A stretch of DNA of 22,309 bases from Methanocella_A sp035319305 (GCA_035319305.1 DATHCY010000295.1:1-22309); one strand, 5' to 3'; positions 6,936 through 14,527 are shown, numbered from the stretch's first letter. Translations and numbers: made by a program. Notes: generated by a model from the sequence alone, not told the origin.

Positions 6936-7256
6936 ATGATGGCCAGACGGAAATTTGTTTTTATTGCTCTCGCTGTCATAGCAATACTATCGTTGAGCAC
7001 ACAGGCGGTTGCACAGTCTACGATCTCTACGATTGGGGCCGGGCTCAGTATTGGTAATGTCGGATGGGGTGGCTTCAGCATGTTCGGTCCGTGGGGACTT
7101 TATGACCAGTACGGGCTGTTTGGGCCTTACGGGCTGTTTGGGCCTTCAGGGCCAGGTTATGGCAGCGGGCTTGGGTTCAATGGCTTCGGCATGCATGGCC
7201 CTATACCAACCAGGGAACAGATGCTGGCGGAGATCAATCCAGGCGCGTTGAAATAG
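6936..7256 (+). CDS. Small secreted Gly/Phe/Tyr-rich protein
   Basis: About 106 aa. A signal peptide (basic MARRK, a hydrophobic stretch about 16 residues long, then a QAVAQ/S cleavage region) is followed by a mature region dominated by Gly, Phe, Tyr and Pro. The perfect repeat YGLFGP occurs twice, then FGPSGPGYGSG. There are no Cys and few charged residues except the last 15 (TREQMLAEINPGALK). Such low-complexity aromatic-glycine sequences suggest an extracellular fibre, adhesive or coat component, but this is inference. GGGGGT before ATG 6936/6939 supports the start; TTG 6933 is less likely. I do not recognise a family. Confidence 0.7.
   Translation: MMARRKFVFIALAVIAILSLSTQAVAQSTISTIGAGLSIGNVGWGGFSMFGPWGLYDQYGLFGPYGLFGPSGPGYGSGLGFNGFGMHGPIPTREQMLAEINPGALK
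7110..7145 (+). repeat. Perfect 18-bp tandem duplication in the Gly-rich gene
   Basis: TACGGGCTGTTTGGGCCT occurs twice in direct succession (7110-7127, 7128-7145), encoding YGLFGP twice. The identity at DNA level suggests recent slippage. Confidence 0.9.
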
Positions 7257-7360
7257 TGCGCGGAATTTGTTTTGTGTACCACGATTCAGGTATACAATCC
7301 AGCGTCAGCTTTTTTATGCCCAATATTTTTTACTATACTTTCGACGCGCTCTAACCCTTA

Positions 7361-7369
7361 TTTTATATT
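7361..7369 (+). promoter_or_regulatory. TATA box of the radical SAM gene
   Basis: TTTTATATT is centred about 26 nt before ATG 7391. No Shine-Dalgarno precedes that ATG, consistent with a leaderless start. Confidence 0.5.
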
Positions 7370-7390
7370 CGGTCCTGACGTATCTCCGTT

Positions 7391-8506
7391 ATGATGGGAG
7401 AAAAGTACTTCATGCTGGAGGAGCGGATGCGCATACTGTCAGAGGGCACCAGGTATGACAGTTGCAATAGCACTACACTATGTCATACTTTTACCCCTGA
7501 CGGCCGGTGCATCCAGCTGTACAAGACTCTGATGACAAACCGATGCAGCGGCGAGTGCCTCTACTGCCCGAATCGGTGCGGCCGGGATGTTACACGCGTT
7601 TCGTTATCTCCGGACGAGATCGTCAGGATCACTTGGGACTTCTACCGTAGGAACGCTATCGAAGGCCTTTTTCTCTCTTCGGGGATCGTCGGCGACCCGG
7701 AGCGTACCACGCAAAAGCAGATCGACGTGATCAGGGCGCTCCGGAATAGCGGCTTTCCGGGTTACATTCACGTCCGTATGATGCCCGGGGCGCCGCGAGA
7801 TCTGATCCGGGAAGTTTCACTCCACGCGAATAAGTTTGGCGTCAACGCTGAAACCACCTGTAGATCCAGGTATGATGAGATCTGTCCGAACTTCGACTAT
7901 GATATTGACATCCTGCGCAGAATGTCGTGGACGTACGAGAATGTTAGGCGCCGAAGGATAGAGGTCCGGTATGGTGAAGGTATCGTTGGCTCTAACGACA
8001 CCCAGTTCGTTGTCGGCGCTACGGGAGAGCCGGATCGGGAGATCATCAGCACGATCGAGCGTTTCACGGGCACATACGGACTGCGCAGACCGTTCTTCAT
8101 GAGCTTTGACCCGGTAGCCGGAACGCCATTGGAGGCAGGTACAGCTTCGCCACTGTGGCGAGAAACCCGGCTATATCAGACCTCGTACTTGATGAAGAGC
8201 TACGGACTCAGATGTAAAGACTTGGAACCCATTTTGAGCGATAACGGCTTCCTTCCTGACGAGGATCCGAAGATGGTCATGGCACGGCTGAACAAAGACC
8301 TGTTCCCGCTGGACATCAACACGGCCAATTATCAAGAGCTGTTGCGGGTGCCAGGCATCGGCCCTACCACAGCGAACAGGATCCTTCGCTGCCGGCCCAT
8401 CACCGCGTATGCCCAGCTTGATGCCATGGGAGTCGTAATCAGACGGGCGAGGCCATTCATCAAAGTGGGGAATAAGCTGCAGGCCAGTCTGGAGGCTTTC
8501 ACATGA
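7391..8506 (+). CDS. Radical SAM protein with HhH domain, putative DNA modification/repair (rSAM_link_UDG type)
   Basis: 371 aa, a radical S-adenosylmethionine enzyme. The [4Fe-4S] motif CSGECLYC (CX3CX2C, Cys52/56/59) follows the characteristic HTFTPDGRC (about 32-40), and FYRRNAIEGLFLSSGI comes next. This layout matches the family annotated as putative DNA modification/repair radical SAM protein (TIGR03916). The tail has a helix-hairpin-helix DNA-binding module, LDINTANYQELLRVPGIGP (about 307-325), as in several DNA-repair proteins. The stop overlaps the next gene's start (ATGA), implying translational coupling to the DUF4130-like partner, the usual companion. In bacteria a uracil-DNA glycosylase is often linked; none is seen here. 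The reaction and substrate are not known to me. ATG 7391 fits the leaderless promoter; ATG 7412 is an alternative. Confidence 0.88.
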   Translation: MMGEKYFMLEERMRILSEGTRYDSCNSTTLCHTFTPDGRCIQLYKTLMTNRCSGECLYCPNRCGRDVTRVSLSPDEIVRITWDFYRRNAIEGLFLSSGIVGDPERTTQKQIDVIRALRNSGFPGYIHVRMMPGAPRDLIREVSLHANKFGVNAETTCRSRYDEICPNFDYDIDILRRMSWTYENVRRRRIEVRYGEGIVGSNDTQFVVGATGEPDREIISTIERFTGTYGLRRPFFMSFDPVAGTPLEAGTASPLWRETRLYQTSYLMKSYGLRCKDLEPILSDNGFLPDEDPKMVMARLNKDLFPLDINTANYQELLRVPGIGPTTANRILRCRPITAYAQLDAMGVVIRRARPFIKVGNKLQASLEAFT

Positions 8507-9339
8507 TCATCGGGTATAAAAAGAATGTATGGGATGTGCTGCGGGCGGCCATCATCATGAGCCGGGAGCCGGGAGCCACGTTTGTCTGCGGCAAAAGCGA
8601 GAAGGACCTCGAAGCCCGGTTATTACGCTACCAGGGGGACGTCATCGAGAAGGTTTCGTCTATTGTGCCCAATGTGCCCGGATCGATCAAGCTGAAGTTG
8701 CGGGAACGTCTCCCCCGGGCGGGTAGTCGGTGTCAGCCTTCCCTTCACACTTTTATCACATACTCCCTGCGGCATAGGGAGTGCGTGCCGAATGAGTTGA
8801 TCGGGCTACTGGCGATGTACCATCCGGACATAGGACAGGTACTGGCATGTAAGGACGGACGTTCTAAGAAGTACTTTAGGCTACAGATGGATGTATCGCG
8901 GGAGGTCGAACGGCTACGTGCTCATACCCGGCCCCGTCCAGCCAGGGGCGTCATGTATGTCGAGATCGCGCCGGAGCACCTGGTAACCGACATCTATCTC
9001 GAATGGATCGGTAAACGCATCAACGATCGGGTCTCCATCGTAAAATCTCATCGAGACTTCTACATAGTCAACGCGCACTTCCTGGGGTACGACGCCCAGT
9101 ACAAGGAAATATCGCCTGAAGAAGCGTCGAAGCTGGTTGGTGACATCCCAAATACAGATAGCGAGCTGCAGGTATGGGAATCGTTCTACGATTCCCAGGC
9201 TATCGAGAGCCGACGCAACAAGGCTCACGCGAAGAAAATGCTGCCTGAGAAGTACACATACCTGAGCCCTGAGATCCGGATCGAGCGGAAAAAGATAGAG
9301 CGCGGGATCCCTAGGAGTACCCTTGACGATTTCATCTGA
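8503..9339 (+). CDS. DUF4130 / TIGR03915-like partner of the radical SAM protein
   Basis: 278 aa. The order of features resembles the probable DNA-metabolism protein family linked to the preceding radical SAM enzyme: an N-terminal part without obvious motifs, then VSREVERLRAHTRPRP followed by YVEIAPEHLV (about 130-165), which corresponds to the family's VxREVxRMxGxxRF ... YxARIxPxHDV core. A long C-terminal basic helical part follows, and the last residues, STLDDFI, resemble a weak PCNA-binding type tail. It overlaps the upstream gene by four bases (ATGA), so the two are coupled and probably act together. The biochemical role is unknown. A strong hairpin follows at 9358. Confidence 0.75.
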   Translation: MIIGYKKNVWDVLRAAIIMSREPGATFVCGKSEKDLEARLLRYQGDVIEKVSSIVPNVPGSIKLKLRERLPRAGSRCQPSLHTFITYSLRHRECVPNELIGLLAMYHPDIGQVLACKDGRSKKYFRLQMDVSREVERLRAHTRPRPARGVMYVEIAPEHLVTDIYLEWIGKRINDRVSIVKSHRDFYIVNAHFLGYDAQYKEISPEEASKLVGDIPNTDSELQVWESFYDSQAIESRRNKAHAKKMLPEKYTYLSPEIRIERKKIERGIPRSTLDDFI

Positions 9340-9357
9340 CGACAATCCTGCCCGAAA

Positions 9358-9393
9358 AAATGAAACCTGCCAAAATATCGGCCATTTTCATTT
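9358..9393. terminator. Bidirectional hairpin between convergent genes
   Basis: The arms AAATGAAA (9358-9365) and TTTCATTT (9386-9393) continue, after a three-base internal mismatch, into GCC/GGC around the loop AAAATATC. It is preceded by an A-run and followed by a T-rich stretch, so it can serve the plus-strand pair and the minus-strand cofE. Confidence 0.55.
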
Positions 9394-9397
9394 CCAA

Positions 9398-9433
9398 TCC
9401 TTATGGCACTCCTTATGGCACTCCTTATGGCAC
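9398..9433. repeat. 12-bp unit repeated three times
   Basis: TCCTTATGGCAC occurs three times in perfect tandem (9398-9409, 9410-9421, 9422-9433), ending one base before the cofE stop codon on the minus strand. It is a simple slippage-type repeat. Confidence 0.9.
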
Positions 9434-9434
9434 C

Positions 9435-10253
9435 TTACTTATTTATAACTGAAACACTGCTCTGCATCGGCTTGGTCCCGATCAGAGTCTTAGATCCGTC
9501 TCGCTCAAGTTTCTCGATCAGCGCCTGCTTGACCAGGTCCATGTCATCCGTCCGGAAGGCGACCTTTATGCCCCGGTCGTCTTTGAGGTATCGGTAGCCT
9601 CTGATGATGGCGATTGGGGTGCCCTCGTCGGCCTCGCCCATGAGCATGTTGGCGCAGGCAGCCACCTCATCGGCGACCCCCTGGATGGTGATCTTGAGTT
9701 TATGGCCGAAAAGGTCTACGTCACCGCGGCGGTCATGCAGCGCCGCGATGTCGGCACAGCCCACTGCTACGCCGATCTGGCCCTCCCTGAACGACCTGCC
9801 GTTCGTGTCGGTGATGATGATCGCAACCTGCCTGCCAGTAAGCTCTTTGATGCGGTCCCGGATCTTCCGGGCGGTCCGGTCCGAGTCCTCAGGCAGCAGC
9901 AAAATGTATCCTGTTTCGGTGTTAGAGCGATCGATGCCTGCATTGATACAGACGTTGCCATGGATCGTCTGTACGAGAAGCGGGTGTTTGATCAGCACCC
10001 GGGTGCTGTTGTTCAGCACGAACTGGATGAACACCGGGTCCTCATTATTGAGCACCGCCAGCTCTTCGGCCTCGGGGGTCGGTACGACGCCATCGAGGAG
10101 CACACGGCGGCCTTCGGCCTTGGATACAATCGTCGATGCGAATACGACGATATCATTATCCTCTAGCTGCACCCTATCGGAGACGATCTTCGCCAGATCA
10201 TCTCCCTTCTGTATCATCGGCACATCGTCGACAGTAAACCCGGTAATCCTCAC
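9435..10253 (-). CDS. cofE: Coenzyme F420-0:L-glutamate ligase
   Basis: GTP-dependent cytoplasmic enzyme that adds gamma-linked glutamates to F420-0, completing the deazaflavin cofactor F420 used in methanogenesis. It shows the family motifs VVFASTIVSKAEGR (about 36-49), the TDTNGRSFREGQIGVAVGC stretch (around residue 150) with acidic metal-binding residues, and DEVAACANMLMGEADEGTP (about 195-215). The length of 272 aa is near the roughly 250-aa archaeal norm. It starts at GTG 10253, with GAGGT about 7 nt upstream. A TATA-like GTTTAAGTAA lies about 50 nt upstream. It is convergent with the radical SAM pair, sharing the hairpin at 9358. No other F420-biosynthesis gene lies in the window. Confidence 0.96.
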   Translation of the reverse strand: MRITGFTVDDVPMIQKGDDLAKIVSDRVQLEDNDIVVFASTIVSKAEGRRVLLDGVVPTPEAEELAVLNNEDPVFIQFVLNNSTRVLIKHPLLVQTIHGNVCINAGIDRSNTETGYILLLPEDSDRTARKIRDRIKELTGRQVAIIITDTNGRSFREGQIGVAVGCADIAALHDRRGDVDLFGHKLKITIQGVADEVAACANMLMGEADEGTPIAIIRGYRYLKDDRGIKVAFRTDDMDLVKQALIEKLERDGSKTLIGTKPMQSSVSVINK

Positions 10254-10363
10254 ACGAACAAACCTCGGTCCGATAGTTTAAAGACAGCTAGGGTCCTGAA
10301 ATTACTTAAACCTTCTGTGGTAGGTCGGAAAATAATGGATTTTGACCTTGTAAATCGAAAAAT

Positions 10364-10516
10364 CTATTTAAATTCGAATGTCTCCTTTCCAGCCTGCCCC
10401 CGAACATGCTCTTCTACTGGCTCTACATTGCCCCGGATCTTTTTTCGCTTTCGCATATCCTCTTCCTCACGCCGCTCTCCAGGCGTCTTATGTCCGCGAT
10501 CTACTTCACGTCCCAT
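10364..10516 (-). CDS. 50-aa highly charged hypothetical protein
   Basis: The 50-aa product is rich in Arg, Lys and Glu (GERREEEDMRKRKKIRG in the middle) with no hydrophobic segment, so it is soluble and mostly helical or disordered. The start ATG 10516 is preceded by GGTGATGATC, an excellent ribosome-binding site, and ATTTATAGG upstream is a good TATA element. Upstream in-frame starts at 10561 and 10522 seem less likely. The region before the TATA box contains two 23-bp direct repeats. I recognise no family; nucleic-acid binding is possible from composition only. Confidence 0.55.
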   Translation of the reverse strand: MGREVDRGHKTPGERREEEDMRKRKKIRGNVEPVEEHVRGQAGKETFEFK

Positions 10517-10542
10517 GATCATCACCGTAATTGTGCTATCAT

Positions 10543-10551
10543 ACCTATAAA
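10543..10551 (-). promoter_or_regulatory. TATA box for the 50-aa gene
   Basis: On the minus strand this reads ATTTATAGG, about 30 nt before ATG 10516. It lies directly downstream of the 23-bp repeats. Confidence 0.45.
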
Positions 10552-10554
10552 TGA

Positions 10555-10600
10555 TATTCATCCGATATTTTATTGAGCTATCATCAGATATTTTATTGAG
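10555..10600 (-). repeat. Two 23-bp direct repeats upstream of the 50-aa gene, candidate operator
   Basis: On the minus strand the unit CTCAATAAAATATC, then TGATGATAG or GGATGAATA, occurs twice in tandem (10578-10600 and 10555-10577). The array fills exactly the space between the stop of the upstream gene (10601) and the TATA region. With a 23-bp period, near two helical turns, this could be a tandem regulator-binding site. Confidence 0.55.
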
Positions 10601-10939
10601 TTAAAGCTCGTATCTTGGTTGTCTTGCATCTTTTTTCCTGTGCTTTTTCGTGTGATCCCGGTCGATCTCCTCGTTGCTGGTTTTATCGGACGTTGCCGCA
10701 TCGATCCATGTTACCACGCCGTGCTGGATTTCCTGTATTTCGTCCGGCGTCGCAATGTATTGTCTTGAGGAATCGGCCGGAGGCCATGTGGGAATACGTT
10801 CCGTTGAGTAGTCAATCCTGCCGGTCATGACGATTTCATCCGAAGCGCCCGGCTCGTCCCGGGGGGCCACATATGGATCGGGCTTTTCATCTGATGTCCA
10901 CCCGGGAGGCTGTTTTCTTCGCTTTTGTTGCTCTGCCAT
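10601..10939 (-). CDS. Hydrophilic hypothetical protein
   Basis: 112 aa from ATG 10939 (MAEQQKRRKQPPGW), or 120 aa from ATG 10963. It is hydrophilic, proline- and acid-rich, with a strongly basic tail (HTKKHRKKDARQPRYEL). No membrane segment or signal peptide is visible. A TATA-like TTAAAAAA about 20 nt before 10963 could serve either start. It lies between the TPR gene and the 50-aa charged gene on the same strand. No family is recognised; the low-complexity charged ends suggest a largely disordered protein. Confidence 0.5.
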   Translation of the reverse strand: MAEQQKRRKQPPGWTSDEKPDPYVAPRDEPGASDEIVMTGRIDYSTERIPTWPPADSSRQYIATPDEIQEIQHGVVTWIDAATSDKTSNEEIDRDHTKKHRKKDARQPRYEL

Positions 10940-11010
10940 AGAGATGTCCACGTCCTGATACATATTGGGTGCGCGACTTTTTTAACGCTGTTCGGGAAAT
11001 CCGCGGAAAA

Positions 11011-12207
11011 TTATCTGCTTGGAGACAGATCAAATGCAATAACCGCATACTTAGCTGACGAGCCGACTGGAATGCATATACGCCCAGAGGCGCTACCATC
11101 GAACAGCCGTCGCTTGAATGCATAGGGTAGGCTAGAGCCACCGATCCTAGTATGCTCAGGGTTTCTCGTCGTGTGAAAGGTGCCTTCGTCGATACATAGC
11201 TGCCCGTGTATAAGCGGCTTTTTTATATCCACAGTGATGGTGGATATGCGAACGTAAAAGGGCACTGCGAGCATCAGCCTGGACCGTTCCTCTGCACCGG
11301 GGGTAACTAGCTGTATCTTCGCGCGGTACCACCCATTCGGACTAAGTTCCCACTTGAGTAGCGCGCCACTACCTCCAGTAAAAATCAACTTTTTACAGTA
11401 TGGTGTGGGTTTCGGCCCTGACTTGTGGTAAGAATCAGGCGCGAATATGGCGCCTTCGAACTTCTCGATCGATGATGGCACAGCAGACTCTTCCTCATCC
11501 ACGACCGATATGGACCTGACGTTGCCTGGGTTTTCGATGAAAAAGATGCCGATACATGGAATTTCGGGGGCGTTATTCAGGCTTTTTTTGATGGCTCTGG
11601 AATCAAGATTTGGAAAGCCCATCACCAGGATCAACTCTATAGCGTTGACCGTTACGGTCATCTCGATATTTCTGAGTATCACCTCCGTTCCTGTAAAAGC
11701 CGATTGGATATGGCAATCGTTCTGGGTAGGAGAATCAGCTGAAGGCATGTTGTATCTGGTCCGCTCCAGCTGGTCAGCTGCGATGATTACCCTCAAAGCC
11801 AGAGCGTCGTTTTTCTGTGACAGGGCGATCTGCATGGCTTCTTCTAGCGATTCTCCAGAACGCTCATAATCGCATATCCCTCTGCTGGCTTCCGAAAGTC
11901 CGATCAAGGAGCCGGCAATTTCAGGGTTGTTCGTCATCGGACGTCTGATAGCAATCGAATCTTCAAATGCCGTCTGTGCATCCGCAAACTTGTTCAGCAT
12001 CATATTTACGGTACCTATATTGTGGAGAACGCTGGCGATCTCGTCGTTGAGCCGTCCATCGGCATTCTCGCCTCGCAGCGAAAATAGCGCAATTTTCAGT
12101 TCGGAAAGCGCCTCTCTAAACAGGCCGCGTGCCGCCAGCGACTTTGCCTTTTCGCCGTGGGTAACGCCGATCCGAGCCAGCCTTGTGAGCTTTTTAGGGA
12201 CAGCCAT
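11011..12207 (-). CDS. TPR-repeat protein with unknown C-terminal domain
   Basis: 398 aa. Residues about 15-165 carry tetratricopeptide-like helix pairs, including AKSLAARGLFREALSELKIA, VLHNIGTVNMMLNKFADAQT and a later ESLEEAMQIALSQ, which usually form a protein-binding scaffold. Residues about 180-398 are strand-rich, with segments such as NAIELILVMGFPNL and SGALLKWELSPNGWYRAKIQ, and match no domain I know. There is no signal peptide, so it is cytoplasmic. ATG 12207 is chosen over the adjacent TTG 12210. GTTTAAG, about 22 nt upstream, suggests a leaderless mRNA. The neighbours (Nudix upstream, hydrophilic protein downstream) give no clear pathway. A signalling adaptor is possible. Confidence 0.7.
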   Translation of the reverse strand: MAVPKKLTRLARIGVTHGEKAKSLAARGLFREALSELKIALFSLRGENADGRLNDEIASVLHNIGTVNMMLNKFADAQTAFEDSIAIRRPMTNNPEIAGSLIGLSEASRGICDYERSGESLEEAMQIALSQKNDALALRVIIAADQLERTRYNMPSADSPTQNDCHIQSAFTGTEVILRNIEMTVTVNAIELILVMGFPNLDSRAIKKSLNNAPEIPCIGIFFIENPGNVRSISVVDEEESAVPSSIEKFEGAIFAPDSYHKSGPKPTPYCKKLIFTGGSGALLKWELSPNGWYRAKIQLVTPGAEERSRLMLAVPFYVRISTITVDIKKPLIHGQLCIDEGTFHTTRNPEHTRIGGSSLPYAFKRRLFDGSASGRICIPVGSSAKYAVIAFDLSPSR

Positions 12208-12412
12208 CAAATCAATTAATTGTACGTTTAAGAGTATTAAAAGCCATCGTAACCCAGTAGATTATAGCAGTTTTTAAAGGATTTTAGGCGTTCGGCGTCC
12301 TATCTCACCATATCTGAGCAATCGGTTATGTGCAGCGCAGCGATCGTATTCCTTCACAGGTTCAGTCTATGCTACAGCCTGATCTAAAGAGGCGGAAGGC
12401 TGAGCTATTTAT

Positions 12413-12835
12413 TCAACACAGCATCTTTTTCTGGGATAGGTAAGCGTCGATAGCATCACGGCTCGGCAGAGTGATATTTTCAGGTGGAGAGCATAGATCA
12501 TGCCATCTGATCCTCAGATGCTTCTCCGGCTCTATATTATCCGGTTCGCCTTCAGCGATGCAGTTGTACAGAATGCTGACCCAGTGCTGGTCATCAAAAA
12601 TACGATCGGATACGGCTAAAAAATCGTAAGACCGTGTTTTCAGCCCGGTTTCTTCGGCCACTTCTCTGGCCATCGCCTGTTCCAGTGTCTCGAACGGCTC
12701 AACCATCCCACCGGGAATCGTCCATAGTCCAGCATTATTTCTGCAGGCTTTCGAGCGCAGCAGCATCAGGACTTTATCTTCCCGTACCACGATAGCCCCT
12801 ACTCCCAGTCCAACATAGTCCCTGCCAGGGATCAT
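12413..12835 (-). CDS. Nudix hydrolase
   Basis: 140 aa. A perfect Nudix box GX5EX7REVAEETGL (starting at the second G of PGGMVEPFE, residue about 43) gives the Mg-binding helix that hydrolyses nucleoside diphosphates linked to another group X. The flanking GLGVGAIVVREDKVLMLLRS strand (about 9-28) and WTIPGG are typical of the dGTP/ADP-ribose-cleaving subgroup, but the substrate cannot be fixed from sequence. The ATG at 12835 is about 26 nt after TTTTAAAA (12858-12865), fitting a leaderless transcript. It lies on the same strand as the TPR gene with a 205-nt gap, so probably a separate unit. Confidence 0.92.
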   Translation of the reverse strand: MIPGRDYVGLGVGAIVVREDKVLMLLRSKACRNNAGLWTIPGGMVEPFETLEQAMAREVAEETGLKTRSYDFLAVSDRIFDDQHWVSILYNCIAEGEPDNIEPEKHLRIRWHDLCSPPENITLPSRDAIDAYLSQKKMLC

Positions 12836-12857
12836 CTGGTTTAGATAAACGCTCTTC

Positions 12858-12865
12858 TTTTAAAA
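12858..12865 (-). promoter_or_regulatory. TATA box of the Nudix gene
   Basis: TTTTAAAA, palindromic, is centred about 26 nt upstream of ATG 12835. The rest of 12866-13245 (about 380 bp) shows only a short palindrome (CCATCC/GGATGG near 13121-13136) and no supported gene. Confidence 0.5.
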
Positions 12866-13245
12866 GTATTGCGGGGACGCGATCGATCGATCAACCAATC
12901 AGTCATCGAAGTTATTGATATCGAGCGTGGAGCGAGAGAAACCTCGGTTGTTTTAGCGCCGTGTTGAATCGGGTTTCTTTGGCTCATCAACTATTCAGCC
13001 TTTAACCGCTTTATGCTTTATTAAGTTACAACTATTTTGAGCGTCTTTCATAAGGTTGCGAGTGCTGGAGGTTGTAGATGGTATGGGGCCGGCCTTAACC
13101 TGGATGAGAATCGCGCCTCTACCATCCATGGGATGGCAAGCGTTTTTCTATGAAACAGGGAGGAAGCCATAGCCTCTTCAGGGAATGGCAGTTCGCATGG
13201 ACGGATGCATGGTGGCATGTCACGACTAAAGTTAAGAGGGGGATG

Positions 13246-13767
13246 TCATCCGTAGACGGCGTCATAAGCCATATACAGCACGAATACGATCGTAGGTAGC
13301 GCGGTCTGTTCAATTCGTCCGTTGTGTATTAGCCTGGCGCGCACTCCGTTTTCGTAAAGCGGTATAAAATTTCGGGACAGTACCATGTCCAGGCAACCGT
13401 CCCATACATCGGTGATGTCCTCGTTTCCTTTGCAGATGCGACGGAATTCAAGGAACGTCGTGATCAGCATGAAGTTCAGGTTTTCGTGGGTGGCCTGAAG
13501 CTGATCCTGGCCGATGACGTTTACAGCGTCGTCAGAAAGGATCGTGACGCAGCCGAAGGATTCGCCCTTTACATCGTACACTTTCCCTACGGTATAGCAG
13601 GTGGTGTCATTGTTCTTTTGGTCGCTGAATACCGCACAGGCCTCTTTGATCACGTCAAGGTCGTTGATCAGGCCTGTGATATCTTCACGGGCCTTCTCGT
13701 CTGCCATATGCCCGTCCTTAGCCTCGTAAAAGTAAGCTTCAAGCGGATGAGTCACGTAAGCCTCCAT
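13246..13767 (-). CDS. Hypothetical protein, 173 aa
   Basis: A soluble alpha/beta protein of no family I recognise. The first third is acidic and helical (ADEKAREDITGLINDLDVIKEA, in part), the middle has strands (CYTVGKVYDVKGESFGCVTI), and the end is hydrophobic (LPTIVFVLYMAYDAVYG). Four cysteines are scattered without a metal-ligand pattern. ATG 13767 lies about 25 nt after CTATTTAG (13788-13795), suggesting a leaderless transcript, and there is no other good start. It is divergent from the membrane-protein gene at 13841, with both promoters in the 73-nt gap. Coding is supported by the uninterrupted frame and the promoter position. Confidence 0.6.
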   Translation of the reverse strand: MEAYVTHPLEAYFYEAKDGHMADEKAREDITGLINDLDVIKEACAVFSDQKNNDTTCYTVGKVYDVKGESFGCVTILSDDAVNVIGQDQLQATHENLNFMLITTFLEFRRICKGNEDITDVWDGCLDMVLSRNFIPLYENGVRARLIHNGRIEQTALPTIVFVLYMAYDAVYG

Positions 13768-13840
13768 GCTTAATTTGTTTTGTATTCTAAATAGTTTCTA
13801 CTCTCGGCCGTAACCAAACGTTATATCCCATCCAGACTAT

Positions 13841-14527
13841 ATGGCATGCGTGGAGTTATTACGTCAGCTCTTTCATGCTCGGACAGTGATATTGATATTA
13901 TGGGCGTTGTTGCTCATTGCAGTAGTGGCCATCATCGGTCCTGATGGCATCTTTTCCTTACATAAAAGTATGACCCCGGAGCAGATCAGGAATTTTATCC
14001 TTTCGTTCGGGGCAATGGCTGTCTTGGCGTTCATGGTGATCAGCATGTTAAGGCCGCTCGTGTTTCTGCCGGTGACGCCCTTCACCATTGCCAGTGGGTT
14101 TCTATTCGGCCCGGGTTGGGGTGTGGTGTATGCCGTTACCGGGTCCATGCTCAGCGCCCTTCTGACGTTCTTTCTGTCCCGCTACCTGTTCCACGACTAT
14201 GTAAGGGCCCGGGTGCTTCCGGCGTATCCTGCAGCTGATCGGATGGTCCATGGTCGGGAGTGGCAGTTCATTGCGTTTCTACGCATTATCCCCATATTGC
14301 CCTTTGACGTCGTTGGATATATCGCGGGGTCGACCGGTGTGAGACTGAAAAAATATCTCTTCGGTACACTGATCGGGGAAATTCCGGGGGCTACCATCTT
14401 GGTTATCCTCGGCTGCTCTCTCAACGACATTAACTCGAGCCTGTTTTATATCAGCATATTGCTGGTGATCGGTCTGCTTATACTGCCGGGAGCCGCCCGA
14501 AGGTTGCTGCGTAAGGCGGATCGGTAG
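13841..14527 (+). CDS. TVP38/TMEM64 (VTT/SNARE-associated) membrane protein
   Basis: 228 aa, integral membrane protein with about five to six hydrophobic segments (about 14-33, 49-70, 72-90, 94-113, 144-170 and 200-218). The VTT-domain hallmarks are visible: PVTPFTIASGFLFGPGWG (about 76-93), GSMLSALLTFFLSRYL (about 100-115) and the re-entrant FLRIIPILPFDVVGYIAGST (about 147-166) followed by GEIPGA. Related DedA/TVP38 proteins move or scramble lipids or support membrane homeostasis; the archaeal role is not established. ATG 13841 is taken; a TTATAT element 15-20 nt upstream is rather close, so the GTG at 13850 is possible. It lies 123 nt before cysS. Confidence 0.85.
   Translation: MACVELLRQLFHARTVILILWALLLIAVVAIIGPDGIFSLHKSMTPEQIRNFILSFGAMAVLAFMVISMLRPLVFLPVTPFTIASGFLFGPGWGVVYAVTGSMLSALLTFFLSRYLFHDYVRARVLPAYPAADRMVHGREWQFIAFLRIIPILPFDVVGYIAGSTGVRLKKYLFGTLIGEIPGATILVILGCSLNDINSSLFYISILLVIGLLILPGAARRLLRKADR

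Noticed and set aside
9604..10281. Plus-strand open frame of 225 codons across cofE
   Set aside because: It mirrors cofE, is very Ser/Thr-rich in the way antisense frames are, and has no start signals.
10555..10600. Possible CRISPR repeats
   Set aside because: The two units are directly adjacent with no spacers, so this is a tandem repeat rather than an array.
13119..13313. Minus-strand frame of 64 codons near the 3' end of the 173-aa gene
   Set aside because: It overlaps the real gene's end, has an unusual composition and no start signals.
13486..13773. Plus-strand open frame of 95 codons opposite the 173-aa gene
   Set aside because: The minus-strand frame is longer and has a promoter at the right distance from its ATG; this one has neither.
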